From: Mixophyes australis
Lineage: Eukaryota > Chordata > Amphibia > Anura > Limnodynastidae
DNA length: 64,000 nucleotides
Reading direction: 5' to 3'
Assembly: GCA_036250195.1 (NCBI GenBank)
Contig: JAVHZZ010000007.1
Location: 160,607,650 to 160,671,649, forward strand
Shown: positions 38,125-50,289 of the stretch, piece after piece
Layout of the letters: each line of letters opens with the position of its first letter
Numbering within the stretch: the stretch's first letter is position 1
Notes under the pieces: generated by a model
Told to the model about the DNA's origin: nothing
What the model saw: only the letters and a program-made list of their open reading frames with translations
Databases searched by the model: none
Made by a program: the position numbers and the translations under genes

Positions 38125-38402
38125 CATACTTGCCCACTCTCCTGGAATGTCTGGGAGACTCCTGAAATCCGGATAGGTCTCTTGGACTCCCGGGAGAGCA
38201 GGACAATCTCCCACATCTGACCACTTCCTAGTGAAGTGGCAGATTTGAAGCCTCCATGATGCGATTCCACTCATCATTTTGGACAGCCGCACATGGTAAA
38301 ATGACGCATTTGTGACATTGCGTCATGGAGGCAGGGCCAAAATGACGCGATTCGCACACCCTCTCCAACCCAGATCTCCAGCAGACCCACTTATTAAGTA
38401 TG
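38125..38402 (+). mobile_element. CATACTTGCC repeat family, copy 2 (most complete)
   Basis: Starts CATACTTGCCCACTCTCC and ends TTATTAAGTATG. The terminal CATACTT/AAGTATG are inverted repeats. Flanks GTTTTACC and GCTTTATC match at 6 of 8 positions, compatible with an old 8-bp duplication (hAT type). It is 278 bp long, with CpG-rich middle and TGACGC words, and no coding capacity. Confidence 0.65.
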
Positions 38403-39610
38403 GCTTTATCCTGATGAACTGCATAGAAGATGAATATACAGACACCTACATGGTAGCTCTAAAATGATTGAACAGCAACGTTCAGAATTGATGACAGCCA
38501 TACCGGGGAGCGACCTGCGTTAGGAGGACCCGTAAGTTTTATGTAAAGTGGGAGAAGAGATTCACCTCGGAGTTAATTATTACAGAGATCTCGGAAGGCC
38601 ACACACGCTGTGAGGACATCATACAATGACCGGTGTTAATCAGCGATTGTTAGACCTGGATGTTACTGGTGTTTGTCATGTCCTCAAAATGACTGCAACA
38701 ATTTAATATTATCTCACACATTTATGGGCTGGTGCAGAACTGGAGTAAACTAGAAAGAGATCACAGAAAAATAAGACATTCCGAGTCGCCTCCGCATCCA
38801 CATCAACTGCGCTTAGTTTCATCATCATCATCCGCGCACCTCCTGACAGGTGTATATATGTGTTTCCGCAGGTCTGAATGAGCGGCATTTGCATGAACAC
38901 GTCTTTAATGTTCTCGGCCAGTGTGTGCACGCAACTTCCCTCCTCTGTACCCCCTCTCGGGGTTCAGGCAGACACAAGTACCAGAATCATATGTGTGTAC
39001 CGCTCTATAGGCTTGCACAAAGCCATTTCATGATACGTTACACTAACATCCCACCTTACATCAACCCCGTAATGTTCCTATACCCTCAAGAAACCTGGGA
39101 TACATTAATATTGTGCAGTTAAGAATATTTGTTACTGTTTTGTGATGTTAGGATTTTGTTGTTTATTAATAAATAGCTATAAGCACTTTGCAATCTAAGT
39201 CACTTCCAGCAATGATATATTACCGTTATATTTTGAGAGATCTCTTTCAATTTAACTGTTGGGGGTAAAGTTTTGTACCTGGCTCAATTTAGGCGGAACA
39301 TGAGAATATCAAACTGGTTTGAAATTTCCGGCACTCTCCAGCCAACAACAACAGATTCTGCGTTTCCTACCAGCAGGAAATTGCCTGAGGGACTCTGGGA
39401 TCATCCCGACAAATAACTATAGGGAAACATTTACTGACCAGGAACAGACGGAGTCTATCTTTATGTAACCTCTGTATTCAGCCATATATAAGAATCAGTC
39501 AAAGTAAAAATCGCATTTATAAAACATTTATAATCTCACTTCCCCTTTATGAATGAAATACACAAAACTATTACACATATTTTACTGGCTTTGAATTTAT
39601 TTATAACATT
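38403..39610. other. Intronic DNA, no gene seen
   Basis: Nothing recognised as exon or element. Confidence 0.45.
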
Positions 39611-39785
39611 GGGGGGTATATTTACTAAACTGCAGGTTTGAAAAAGTGGAGATGTTGCCTATAGCAACAAATCAGATTCTAGCTATCATTTATTTAGTAC
39701 ATTCTACAAAATGACAGCTAAAATCTGATTGGTTGCTATAGGCAACATCTCCACTTTTTCAAACCTGCAGTTTAGTAAATATACC
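39611..39785. mobile_element. Palindromic MITE, about 170 bp
   Basis: Left arm GGTATATTTACTAAACTGCA (from 39615) and right arm TGCAGTTTAGTAAATATACC (to 39785) are perfect reverse complements. Pairing continues through AAAAAGTGGAGATGTTGCCT and CTATAGCAAC. The arms are about 60 bp, separated by a roughly 45-bp centre. I recognise the family as a common frog repeat. No clear target duplication. Confidence 0.85.
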
Positions 39786-40399
39786 ACTGAATGACGTTTG
39801 GCAGTTTACAAATATTCTCATTGAAAGTGTGTGTGGGGTAGATATTAAACATAATATTATTCATATTTAACACATATTTATATGAATTATTTTCTGAAAT
39901 ATTATTTATTTACAAGTAAAATGCTTCTTACAATATTATACATATAATCTGAGTGATTCTATGAATAAAGTATTTCAAATATTTTTATTTTTGTATATCT
40001 GATGGTTAATTCACTATTTGACAAAGATAAAAATAAATCATTTAATATATCAGCTGAAATAATGAATAATTCACAAAACAGTGAAAATATCTCAGATAAT
40101 AATATTTAAGAGACGTTTTGTAGGCACAGACATCTATGAACATGGACCGTAGACAGTACAGTAAATTAATTTACGTTTAAACAGGGAAAATTGGTAAAGT
40201 AAGGACTGGACTGATTTTTGTTCTGGACTGTTGCGTGCGCACAGTGGGCAGCGCCAAAGCCGCCATCTTGGATTGTGAATATTTTTATGCAGAGTATACC
40301 TTATGTATGTGAAGACCATAAATTATCCTATTCTCATATTTACAGTATAAATCTACTAGAGGGTTCCGTGTTGTATGACATCTCCATGTGTGTAATATG
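39786..40399. other. Intronic AT-rich DNA, no gene seen
   Basis: Unique AT-rich sequence. Its last bases (GTAATATG, 40392-40399) are the left target duplication of the following hAT element. Confidence 0.5.
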
Positions 40400-40809
40400 T
40401 AGAGATGGTCACTGACCCCCGTGTTTTGGTTTTGGATTCGGTTTTGGATCTGGATTACCGTTGTGTTTTGGTTTTGGTTTTGGTTTTGCAAAACCGCCAT
40501 TGCGTGTTTTGGTTTTGGTTTTGGTTTTGTTTGGTTTTGTTTTGCTATTTTGTTGGAAAATACATGTTTTTGTGCCTAAAATAACCCAATTTAGTGCTCC
40601 AACTGTTTTAGAGATAAGTAATCTAATTGTTGAGGTAATAAATCATCCAAAAAAACTGTTTAATTCTTCGTTGGTAGGCCTTCATTTATTCTACACACAA
40701 AACAGATTGTCTTCCTCTCCATCTATGCATATTGGCAATGCAGCCATCGTCTTTGAATGTATATTACACCCTACACTTATAGTTAAATATGTAAAGAAAT
40801 CGAAAAAGA

Positions 40810-41215
40810 CAGTTTGCTTTCTGTCTCTATAGGCCCCCCTCCACTTTTTTAAAAAAACAAAAAATTCAGCCATTATAGACTGTACAATATTAATTGACAT
40901 GGAGAAAGCCAGTTTGGTTTCTGTCTCTCTAGGCCCCCCTCCACTTGTATAAAATACCAAAAAATCCAGCCGTTATAGACTGTACAATATTAATTGACAT
41001 GGAGAAAGCCAGTTTGGTTTTTGTCTCTCTAGGCCACCCTCCACTTGTATAAAATACTAATAAATTCAGCCGTTATATACTGTACAATATAAATTGAAAT
41101 GGACAAAGGCAGTTTGGTATCTGTCTGCATCAGATCCTCTCTCCACTAGGAGTAAAATAGAAAACTATTCAGCCGTTATATAATCTAGAATATAAATAGA
41201 AATTGAGAAAGGCAA
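40810..41215 (-). repeat. Subterminal repeats of hAT element 1, about four copies of 106 bp
   Basis: The motif TAGGCCCCCCTCCACTTGTA, then AGCCGTTATAGACTGTACAA, recurs near 40830, 40935, 41030 and 41130. These are the reverse complement of the expanded repeats at 53690-54680 in hAT element 2, so the feature is inherited by the family. Confidence 0.9.
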
Positions 41216-41828
41216 TTTGGTATCTGGCTGCATCATAATCATCAACATCATCATTAGCGCCCTCGTCGCCTACACAAATCTCCCCCTCATCCTCTTCTAA
41301 TTCCAAAGTGGCATCCTCAATTTGGGTATCACCGGCTACACTCGGGCTATTAAGGCACACATCAGCAGAATGCTCACGATTAGACATCCCACTGTTGGAT
41401 GGACTCTCCACAGGGATTGTTGTCATTTGTGAATCAGAGCAAATATTCTCCTGTAATGCCTCACTGTTATCTTGCAGCTCGGCTTTGACGCGTAACAGTA
41501 GTTGTGCACCAATTGTAGGCTGGGTAACTTTTTGGGATCTGCCACTAATAGCCAAAGGTGAAGGCCTCATTCTCTCTTTGCCACTGCGTGTGTAGAATGG
41601 CATGCTTGCAATTTTTTTTTTATCGTCACTTAACTTTTGCTCAGTTACACTTCTTTTTCGCTTCAATACAGTAAATTTTTTTTTGGTTTTTGTTTTTTGC
41701 ACTAATTTGAAAACACTCTGTTGTTTGACATCGCCTTGGCCAGATGACGTACTGGGAACACTAACATCAGGACTGGTGACAGAACCTGGTTGCTCATTTA
41801 GATCATATGTGGACTGCTTTGAATCCAT
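41169..41828 (-). CDS. hAT-derived 219-residue fusion frame (N-terminus joined to acidic tail)
   Basis: Starts MDSKQSTYDLNEQPGS, and the N-terminus is also found, diverged, at 52369 in hAT element 2 (MDSNQSTYEQDKQ). It contains a basic, Ser/Thr-rich stretch (KTKTKKKFTVLKRKRS, residues about 45-62), YTRSGKERMRPS (about 79-90, shared with element 2), and ends with an acidic stretch LELEEDEGEICVGDEG similar to the acidic end of the transposase at 53560-53650. It lacks the zinc finger, catalytic core and hAT dimerisation region. I read it as an internal-deletion product that kept an open frame. It is unlikely to be a functional transposase; a regulatory role cannot be excluded from sequence alone. 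Confidence 0.6.
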   Translation of the reverse strand: MDSKQSTYDLNEQPGSVTSPDVSVPSTSSGQGDVKQQSVFKLVQKTKTKKKFTVLKRKRSVTEQKLSDDKKKIASMPFYTRSGKERMRPSPLAISGRSQKVTQPTIGAQLLLRVKAELQDNSEALQENICSDSQMTTIPVESPSNSGMSNREHSADVCLNSPSVAGDTQIEDATLELEEDEGEICVGDEGANDDVDDYDAARYQIAFLNFYLYSRLYNG

Positions 41829-41850
41829 TCTGAGCGCAAACCACTGGGGA

Positions 41851-42750
41851 GTGCTAAAAATTATTTAGTAGATTCTGCTGACAGTTATGACTTTTGACAG
41901 CCAGAAATATTAATGCACAATTAGGGAGGACACCCCAAAAGCACTGAGGAGTGCTAAAAATTATTTAGTAGATACTGCTGACAGATATGACTTTTGACAG
42001 CCAGAAATATTAATGCACAATTAGGGAGGACACCCCAAAAACACTGAGGAGTGCTAAAAATTATTTAGTAGATACTGCTGACAGATATGACTTTTGACAG
42101 CCAGAAATATTAATGCACAATTAGGGAGGACACCCCAAAAACACTGAGGAGTGCTAAAAATTATTTAGTAGATACTGCTGACAGATATGACTTTTGACAG
42201 CCAGAAATATTAATGCACAATTAGGGAGGACACCCCAAAAACACTGAGGAGTGCTAAAAATTATTTAGTAGATACTGCTGACAGATATGACTTTTGACAG
42301 CCAGAAATATTAATGCACAATTAGGGAGGACACCCCAAAAACACTGAGGAGTGCTAAAAATTATTTAGTAGATACTGCTGACAGATATGACTTTTGACAG
42401 CCAGAAATATTAATGCACAATTAGGGAGGACACCCCAAAAACACTGAGGAGTGCTAAAAATTATTTAGTAGATACTGCTGACAGATATGACTTTTGACAG
42501 CCAGAAATATTAATGCACAATTAGGGAGGACACCCCAAAAACACTGAGGAGTGCTAAAAATTATTTAGTAGATACTGCTGACAGATATGACTTTTGACAG
42601 CCAGAAATATTAATGCACAATTAGGGAGGACACCCCAAAAGCACTGAGGTGTGCTACAAATTATTTAGTAGATACTGCTGACAGATATGACTTTTGATAG
42701 CCAGAAATATTAATGCACAATTATGGGGGACACCCCAAAAGCGCTGGGGA
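41851..42750 (+). repeat. 100-bp tandem repeat inside hAT element 1, nine copies
   Basis: Each unit begins GTGCTAAAAATTATTTAGTA and contains GACAGCCAGAAATATTAATG and GGGAGGACACCCCAAAA. Starts fall at exactly 41851, 41951 and so on to 42651. The central units are essentially identical, while the first and last (near 42651 and 42751) are diverged, the pattern expected from unequal exchange. It lies upstream of the mini-ORF start codon. Confidence 0.97.
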
Positions 42751-43111
42751 GTGCCAAATATGAAGAAAAAATAATAAACCTCTATCCTCCTCTCTGCACT
42801 AGCGATTTTGGTTAGAGCAATTGCAAGAACAATATTGTATTCTCTGTCCCTGCTCTAATTAGCCTATGACTACACCCTGCTCTCTCCCTCTGTCAAATGG
42901 CGATGGATTGCTGTGGAGGCGTGTATTTATAAAGTTGAAGTATCGCGAGAACCGAGCCCCGAGATTCGACGACGTCACAATGACGTTCGGCCTCGATTTG
43001 GATTCGGAATGGGCGGGAGAGTACCGAGCTGCTCAGCTCGGTACTCGGATACCCAAAGTTCGGGTGGGTTCGGTTCTCGGAGAACCGGACCCGCCCATCT
43101 CTAGTAATATG

Positions 43112-43464
43112 TTACTATGATGGATATGAGCAGTGGAGTCAGACATTGATGTGATAGATTGCTGAGAGCCCCATATTAACCCAGCTTGTGGGTGGAGATG
43201 TAGCGATGAAGGGGGGGAGGATTTCATATAGGGGCTCGGAAGCTGAGTTTCTATCTTTTGCAATGTGATAAAAGACACATTGTATAACCTGATTCATTAT
43301 TATTACTTCATGTATTTAACATTGATTATGGCAGAGACGTCACCACTCTGAGGAATATTAAAGATTACTAAGATGGAAAGACAGAAAGGATGGAGGTCTT
43401 ACCAGAGAAGGTAAGAGAGAGAGTGACAGAAAATACTAGGACGGATCTGACAGATGAGAGGGAT
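43112..43464. other. Short intronic gap, no gene seen
   Basis: Unique sequence between hAT element 1 and the 30-bp array. Confidence 0.5.
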
Positions 43465-45445
43465 CGAGGGAAAGAGAAAATGAATGAGAGAGATCGAGAG
43501 AGAGAGATAGCGGATGAGAGAGATCGAGAGAGAGAGATAGCGGATGAGAGAGATCGAGGGAGAGAGATAACGGATGAGAGTGATCGAGGGAGAGAGATAA
43601 CGGATGAGAGAGATCGAGGGAGAGAGATAACGGATGAGAGAGATCGAGGGAGAGAGATAATGGATGAGAGAGATCGAGGGAGAGAGATAACGGATGAGAG
43701 AGATCGAGGGAGAGAGATAACGGATGAGAGTGATCGAGGGAGAGAGATAACGGATGAGAGTGATCGAGGGAGAGAGATAACGGATGAGAGAGATCGAGGG
43801 AGAGAGATAACGGATGAGAGAGATCGAGGGAGAGAGATAATGGATGAGAGAGATCGAGGGAGAGAGATAACGGATGAGAGAGATCGAGGGAGAGAGATAA
43901 CGGATGAGTAAGATCGAGGGAGAGAGATAACGGATGAGAGAGATCGAGGGAGAGAGATAACGGATGAGATCGAGGGAGAGAGATAACGGATGAGAGAGAT
44001 CGAGGGAGAGAGATAATGGATGAGAGAGATCGAGGGAGAGAGATAACGGATGAGAGAGATCGAGGGAGAGAGACAACAGATGAGAGAGATCGAGGGAGAG
44101 AGATAACGGATGAGTGAGATCGAGAGAGAGAGATAATGGATGAGAGAGATCGAGGGAGAGAGATAGCGGAGGAGAGAGATCGAGGGAGAGAGATAACGGA
44201 TGAGAGAGATCGAGGGAGAGAGATAACAGATGAGAGAGATCGAGGGAGAGAGATAACAGATGAGAGAGATCGAGGGAGAGAGATAACGGATGAGAGAGAT
44301 CGAGGGAGAGAGATAACGGATGAGAGAGATCGAGGGAGAGAGATAACGGATGAGAGAGATCGAGGGAGAGAGATAACGGATGAGAGAGATCGAGGGAGAG
44401 AGATAACGGATGAGAGAGATCGAGGGAGAGAGATAATGGATGAGAGAGATCGAGGGAGAGAGATAACGGATGAGAGAGATCGAGGGAGAGAGATAACGGA
44501 TGAGTAAGATCGAGGGAGAGAGATAACGGATGAGAGAGATCGAGGGAGAGAGATAATGGATGAGAGAGATCGAGGGAGAGAGATAACGGATGAGAGAGAT
44601 CGAGGGAGAGAGATAACGGATGAGAGAGATCGAGGGTGAGAGATAGCATTTGAGAGAGATCGAGGGAGAGAGATAACGGATGAGAGAGATCGAGGGAGAG
44701 AGATAATGGATGAGAGAGATCGAGGGAGAGAGATAACGGATGAGAGAGATCGAGGGAGAGAGATAACGGATGAGATCGAGGGAGAGAGATAACGGATGAG
44801 AGAGATCGAGGGAGAGAGATAATGGATGAGAGAGATCGAGGGAGAGAGATAACGGATGAGAGAGATCGAGGGAGAGAGACAACAGATGAGAGAGATCGAG
44901 GGAGAGAGATAACGGATGAGTGAGATCGAGAGAGAGAGATAATGGATGAGAGAGATCGAGGGAGAGAGATAGCGGAGGAGAGAGATCGAGGGAGAGAGAT
45001 AACGGATGAGAGAGATCGAGGGAGAGAGATAACAGATGAGAGAGATCGAGGGAGAGAGATAACAGATGAGAGAGATCGAGGGAGAGAGATAACGGATGAG
45101 AGAGATCGAGGGAGAGAGATAACGGATGAGAGAGATCGAGGGAGAGAGATAACGGATGAGAGAGATCGAGGGAGAGAGATAACGGATGAGAGAGATCGAG
45201 GGAGAGAGATAACAGATGAGAGAGATCGAGGGAGAGAGATAATGGATGAGAGAGATCGAGGGAGAGAGATAGCGGAGGAGAGAGATCGAGGGAGAGAGAT
45301 AACGGATGAGAGAGATCGAGGGAGAGAGATAACAGATGAGAGAGATCGAGGGAGAGAGATAATGGATGAGAGAGATCGAGGGAGAGAGATAACGGATGAG
45401 AGAGATCGAGGGAGAGAGATAATGGAGGAGAGAGAAATAACGGAT
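43465..45445 (+). repeat. 30-bp minisatellite, about 66 copies, with 806-bp duplication
   Basis: The unit contains AGAGAGATAACGGATGAGAG and AGATCGAGGG. The period of 30 keeps several frames open on both strands (ERDRGREITD on plus, LSPSISLIRY on minus), and none is a gene. Rare variants recur 806 bp apart: the 4-bp-short unit CGGATGAGATCGAG at 43961 and 44767, TGAGTGAGATCGAGAG at 44111 and 44917, and GATAGCGGAGGAGAG at 44162 and 44968. This equals 27 units minus the 4-bp deletion. Confidence 0.96.
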
Positions 45446-47224
45446 GAGAGAGAGGAAGACAGGAAAATATATAACAGATAACAGAGAGAGAGTCAGATAC
45501 ATTATAACAAAACAAGTTATATCTACCTATAGAGAGATACATTATAAAAGGATCTAATGAGAGAAAGATGGTTTTATTTAAGGGACAGATAAAACTGATT
45601 ATCCAAGTGTTCTTCCCCCTATTTAAGAAGGATGGCAGAGGTACAAGTGCCCGGCTGTTCCCGTAATACTATCTCAGGATATGGGGACAATAAGTGTCAG
45701 CGGTGAGGATAATACTGAGTGGGCGGGGCATGAAAGGGTGATAGCGCATTTACAGTATAACATAATGCTGCACAAAGCTGGATCATACGCGCACTGATCC
45801 CCCAGGACGGGCGATGGGATTGTTCCACTCTTACTGCTGCCAGCGAGATTATCTTGATAAATTGCGGAGATAACTGATTTTCTCTCTCTGTGATAAGTAG
45901 CGACAGGAAATTGTGTTATTATTACTTTAATAAATAGGGGCTAGAGAGAGACAGAGAGAGAAGAACGGGATCACAGCACAGAAGTTCTGATTTACACCAA
46001 TGATCCTGTCCCTATAAACATTACATTGAAGACACTTTTTAGCATGAGGAGGAAACGTCAGGAAAACACGGCTCTATTTGTAACGTCTCCTGTGTTTCAT
46101 GGTAACCTGTTTCCTCCAGCACTTACTGAAGACTATACATTGAATTACAGCAGTATTCTGTGGATAATACCCAGCTGGCAGGAGGCTTCATTACTAACAC
46201 AGTTTTTTGGCTGAAATAAGCAGTTCCGCCCCTATGATAAATGACAGATAATAGATATCTCCAGTGTGAGCGCTCACATTCCACAGTCTTTTCATTCCAC
46301 TCAGCATCCAGCCAGACCACAGTCCTCCAATTACCTTCAGATCCCTGTGGATCTTCTCTATTTGAAAATGACTGCTCACTACTTTATCCAATAGCCATTA
46401 GCGCGCATTAAGCGGCGCACACAGAAACAGGTGCAATATTTCCACTTCAACTCTGAGCAGGTCTAAAATAAATGAGATTTATGCCTCTTGCTGTGTCCTC
46501 CTTCATTCTTCTTCCCATCAGGCCTCTGTTCTGCTGTGATCTCAGCATGCGGCCTTCAAACAGCCTCAAGAGACCAGCAGGACTTATAGCAAAACCTGAA
46601 GAACAAATACCTCTATCTCAGCATCGATTCCTCTTCTCTATCATTACAACAAAGTAATTATGAGTTTGATGCAATCTAAGGCTCTGAAATGGTAAGTTTC
46701 CAAGGTGGCCGTGTAATCATTTTCCCATTGTCTCCAAGTGACAGCGAGATGGAAGTCAAAGGATAGAAGTTTCAAAGTACAGAGAACAAAGGATCCAGGC
46801 GGCAGAATGCCAGGAGATAATCTCTGACCCTTTCTCTGGTGAACAAATATAATAACAGTCTGACACCTCACAGCTCTCTCTATCCCTCTGGATAATTGGT
46901 AGCACTAAGGACATACAAAGGAGGCCGATCAGTAAACGCTTCAGCGCCATCAAAATTCTATAAGTAAAAAAAAAAAATAGCATTTTGTTTGAATCTGACC
47001 TTGAAAGACGGGGTGACGGCAACGGGCAGTTTGTTGACTAGAAACGCAAAGAAGAAGAGAAGAGATTCCAGAAACCTCTTGTTACATTGTTGTAGTTTTT
47101 ATTTCAGGCAGAAACTTTCCCCAAGTCGTGGAGAGAAAGTCTGAGGACATTCAGGGGCCTCTGAAACAAGGAAAGTCAGAAGCTAAAGACCTTATCTTAT
47201 CTGTGGGAGAAAAGGCCTCAGCCG
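45446..47224. other. Intronic DNA, no gene seen
   Basis: Nothing recognised. A run of 13 A lies near 46966. Confidence 0.45.
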
Positions 47225-47945
47225 CCACATTGATGTCTCCCCCACAGGGGGAGGCCGGGCAGGGGGGCATCTTGTCCCATAGTGGGCTATCGGTGCTGGG
47301 TCACTGGGACACCACATTGATGTCTCCCACACAGGGGAAGGCCGGGCAGGGGGGCATCTGGTCCCATAGTGGGCTATCGGTGGCTGTATCACTGGGTCAC
47401 CACATTGATGTCTCCCCCACAGGGGAAGGCCGGGCAGGGGGGCATCTGGTCCCATAGTGGGCTATCGGTGGCTGTATCACTGGGCTGCCACATTGATGTC
47501 TCCCCCACAGGGGAAGGCCGGGCAGGGGGGCATCTGGTCCCATAGTGGGCTATCGGTGGCTGGTTCACTGGGCCACCACATTGATGTCTCCCCCACAGGG
47601 GAAGGCCGGGCAGGGGGGCATCTGGTCCCATAGTGGACTATCGGTGGCTGGGTCACTGGGCCACCTCATTGATGTCTCCCACACAGGGGAAGGCCGGGCA
47701 GGGGGGCATCTGGTCCCATAGTGGGCTATCGGTGGCTGTATCACTGGGTCACCACATTGATGTCTCCCCCACAGGGGAAGGCCGGGCAGGGGGGCATCTG
47801 GTCCCATAGTGGACTATCGGTGGCTGGGTCACTGGGCCACCACATTGATGTCTCCCCCACAGGGGAAGGCCGGGCAGGGGGGCATCTGGTCCCATAGTGG
47901 ACTATCGGTGGCTGGATCACTGGACCACCTCATTGATATCTCCTG
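47225..47945 (+). repeat. 88-bp minisatellite, about eight copies
   Basis: Starts recur at 47225, 47312, 47400, 47488, 47576, 47664, 47752, 47840 and 47928. The unit contains CCACATTGATGTCTCCCCCA, GGGGAAGGCCGGGCAGGGGG and CATAGTGGGCTATCGGTGGC. It is GC-rich (unlike its surroundings), with G runs that could form G-quadruplexes. Minus-strand frames MGPDAPLPGLPLWGR recur as artefacts. Confidence 0.95.
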
Positions 47946-50289
47946 CTGGACAAATAAATCTATATGTCGCTGCTAATGTGGGCGAAGGGTCCACCAGAAT
48001 GTACGGAAAATGTCTGGACCCGACGGTAACTTCAGAAGGATGTGCAAAGTCGTAATGTCTAAATGTCTTGTGAATAGTGCGAAATGTTAAAATGCTAAAA
48101 ATACACTTCTTAGTTTAGTGATTAGTATGTTCACCAAAGTACAGGGCAGAAACAGCGAGTAACTTAATGCACAATTCAAACAAGCAGTGAAAATGTCAAG
48201 ATAAAGTCGTTTTATTCACAAAGTGCAGATAAGTGCTCAGGACATTTAATGAACTTGTTACTGAACTCTGGAAGATGCCGATTTGACATAACACTTTTCT
48301 GTTGTCTATGAAATAAGGTCGTTATTATATAAATAATTCCTGATAATTCAGTTTGAAGATTATTTTTATGCAGAGATTCAGGTATTTGTGTTATATTGTT
48401 TTGCCTGAAAAACGTGGACGCTCCACAAGCTCATAGTCTGTTCACAATCCCCAGAATATTATTAACGTTCCTTGTAGAAAGACAGAACTCGCTTTAACAG
48501 CTACAAACTGGTCTTTATTTTATACTTTCAAACAAGGAATTTTCCTGTAATGAAGATAAAAGTTAAATCTGCAAATACTCCCAGAACGAGGATGTAAGGT
48601 CGTCGGAGGGTGGAGGTGGCGCTCGGATGTTTTACATTTGCAGAGACTGAATATATGAAAATCCTTCCACCTTTCAGTCTGACGCTATTAGTACATAGGA
48701 AAGTGGAAGCTGCCACATCACACTCTAATGACGACTAAATAGCAGCGCCCTTCTATAACACATACTAGGGGGGATGTTCATGGAAAATGATCTCAGAGGA
48801 TGTAATCTATCACTGCGTAATGCTTCATAATGACCCCTGTAATTACCACTGCAACTTAGAACCTGGAGACCTGAGAGTGACACCTCCATGTTTTTGCTGT
48901 CTAAGTGGCCACTGGGGGCGCCCTTCACGACTGGTTCTGCACCCTCAGAGGTGGAAATCCCTCTCTCCACTAATCACTGGCGTCTCCAGAAAACATTCTG
49001 CTCTGTAAATCCAAGATACCAATCCCTGGCAGCCATGCACTGTGGGCATGGTGCCACTTGTAGGATGCCCATGGCTACCAGAGAGCGCGCTGTCTCTTGT
49101 GAGAATTATTATATACTGAACAGTAAAGAAACACAAACATTTCTTCTTTTTTCAAGTACTCATCTCAATTTTCCCTTTATTATTCACCTAAATCCATATT
49201 ATGTTCTGTCCTGAAGAAATCCAATGATAGTTTGTTGCCATGTGAATGAATGAAAAGGGCACAGTATGAGAATAACAGATCGTTTTCCTCTGATTGGCTA
49301 GAGCATGGGACAAACACTCTGATTGGCTGTTCACAAATTAACCCCTCCAGAACAGTTAAGTTCATTCCTTGACCCTGTAATTCTACAAGCGCCAACATGT
49401 TCAAGTAGCTCCACAAACGAATGTAATTACCCCCCAGCCTGGCAGGCAGCACCCAGGTCCTATTCAGCTCTTCTCCATGTCTGACCTTATCACAAACCCC
49501 ATATTCCCAACGGACTGTCTATCACTAAATAATTCAGGGGTTCAGCCTCCGCATGCAGCTTTTATGAGCTGATTTTTGGCAGCTAATACGTTCTGCAAAT
49601 CGTCAGGTGTCTATTTCTCTGCGTTTCTGTGGACGGACCCCTGTGAAAGTGAAATAATCATCTAATCTCATAACTATGTGTTGTATTAATATTATGGATC
49701 TTTGTGCTGAAACAAGGAACAAGTAACAAAGTGATATCAAGACATTCAGCGCCGCTATCTAGTTCTCATAGAAAGACAACACGGATAAACTTCACAGTAA
49801 TAAAAACTTCACAATAATAAAAACTTATTTGACACTTGTAATAATAAATGGGTTCATATAACAGTCTTTATCTTGAAAGAGGGTGAGAGATGGTCATTCC
49901 ACGCTGAAAGTGATTTACTTCAAAGCAATATACACCTCCCCATCACCTTCATGATAGTAATATAAGATGGACTCCTACCAGATCGCTGAATAATAAGCGC
50001 TTGTAAAGTATTTGAAGGACTTCTCCCAGCTCGACATCTTTTATAATGAGTATTCCACTGTCCATCTCATCTCCTACATTAATGACTCCAATATTGTATT
50101 CAGAAAGAAAATAAACAAAATCTAGTATGATATTGTTTAACACCCTGAAATGTATTAAAAACTTCACATAAAATCACAATAATGTGTGAATGCTTCTACC
50201 AGAACTCAGATTCTTAGCGCACATAGTGTAGAAGTCAGATGTTATTAATCCCGGGATAACTTTCTCCACTGCTATGCCTTTAAATCGAT
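47946..50289. other. Intronic DNA, no gene seen
   Basis: No exon or array recognised. About 48150-48440 is non-repetitive and could be conserved non-coding sequence, but this is unproven. Confidence 0.4.

Larger units (their letters stand above)
40400..43103 (-). mobile_element. hAT element 1, internal-deletion derivative
   Basis: The termini are TAGAGATGG (40400) and CCATCTCTA (ending 43103), flanked by perfect 8-bp duplications GTAATATG at 40392-40399 and 43104-43111, diagnostic of hAT insertion. The left end is followed by TTTTGG repeats. The right end is GC-rich with a hairpin (AGTACCGAGCTG near 43020 pairs with CAGCTCGGTACT). In minus-strand sense the order is: GC-rich end, 100-bp tandem array, fused mini-ORF, about 106-bp repeats, TTTTGG-rich end. 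Most of the transposase is missing. Confidence 0.93.

Noticed and set aside
40445..40535. TTTTGG repeats resembling a telomere-like sequence
   Set aside because: They belong to the terminal region of hAT element 1 and recur, inverted, at the matching end of hAT element 2. They are short and irregular.
43368..45542. Long Ser/Leu/Arg-rich minus-strand frames and ERDRGREITD plus frames
   Set aside because: Products of the 30-bp array. The RD/RE-like peptide resembles splicing-factor repeats only by composition.
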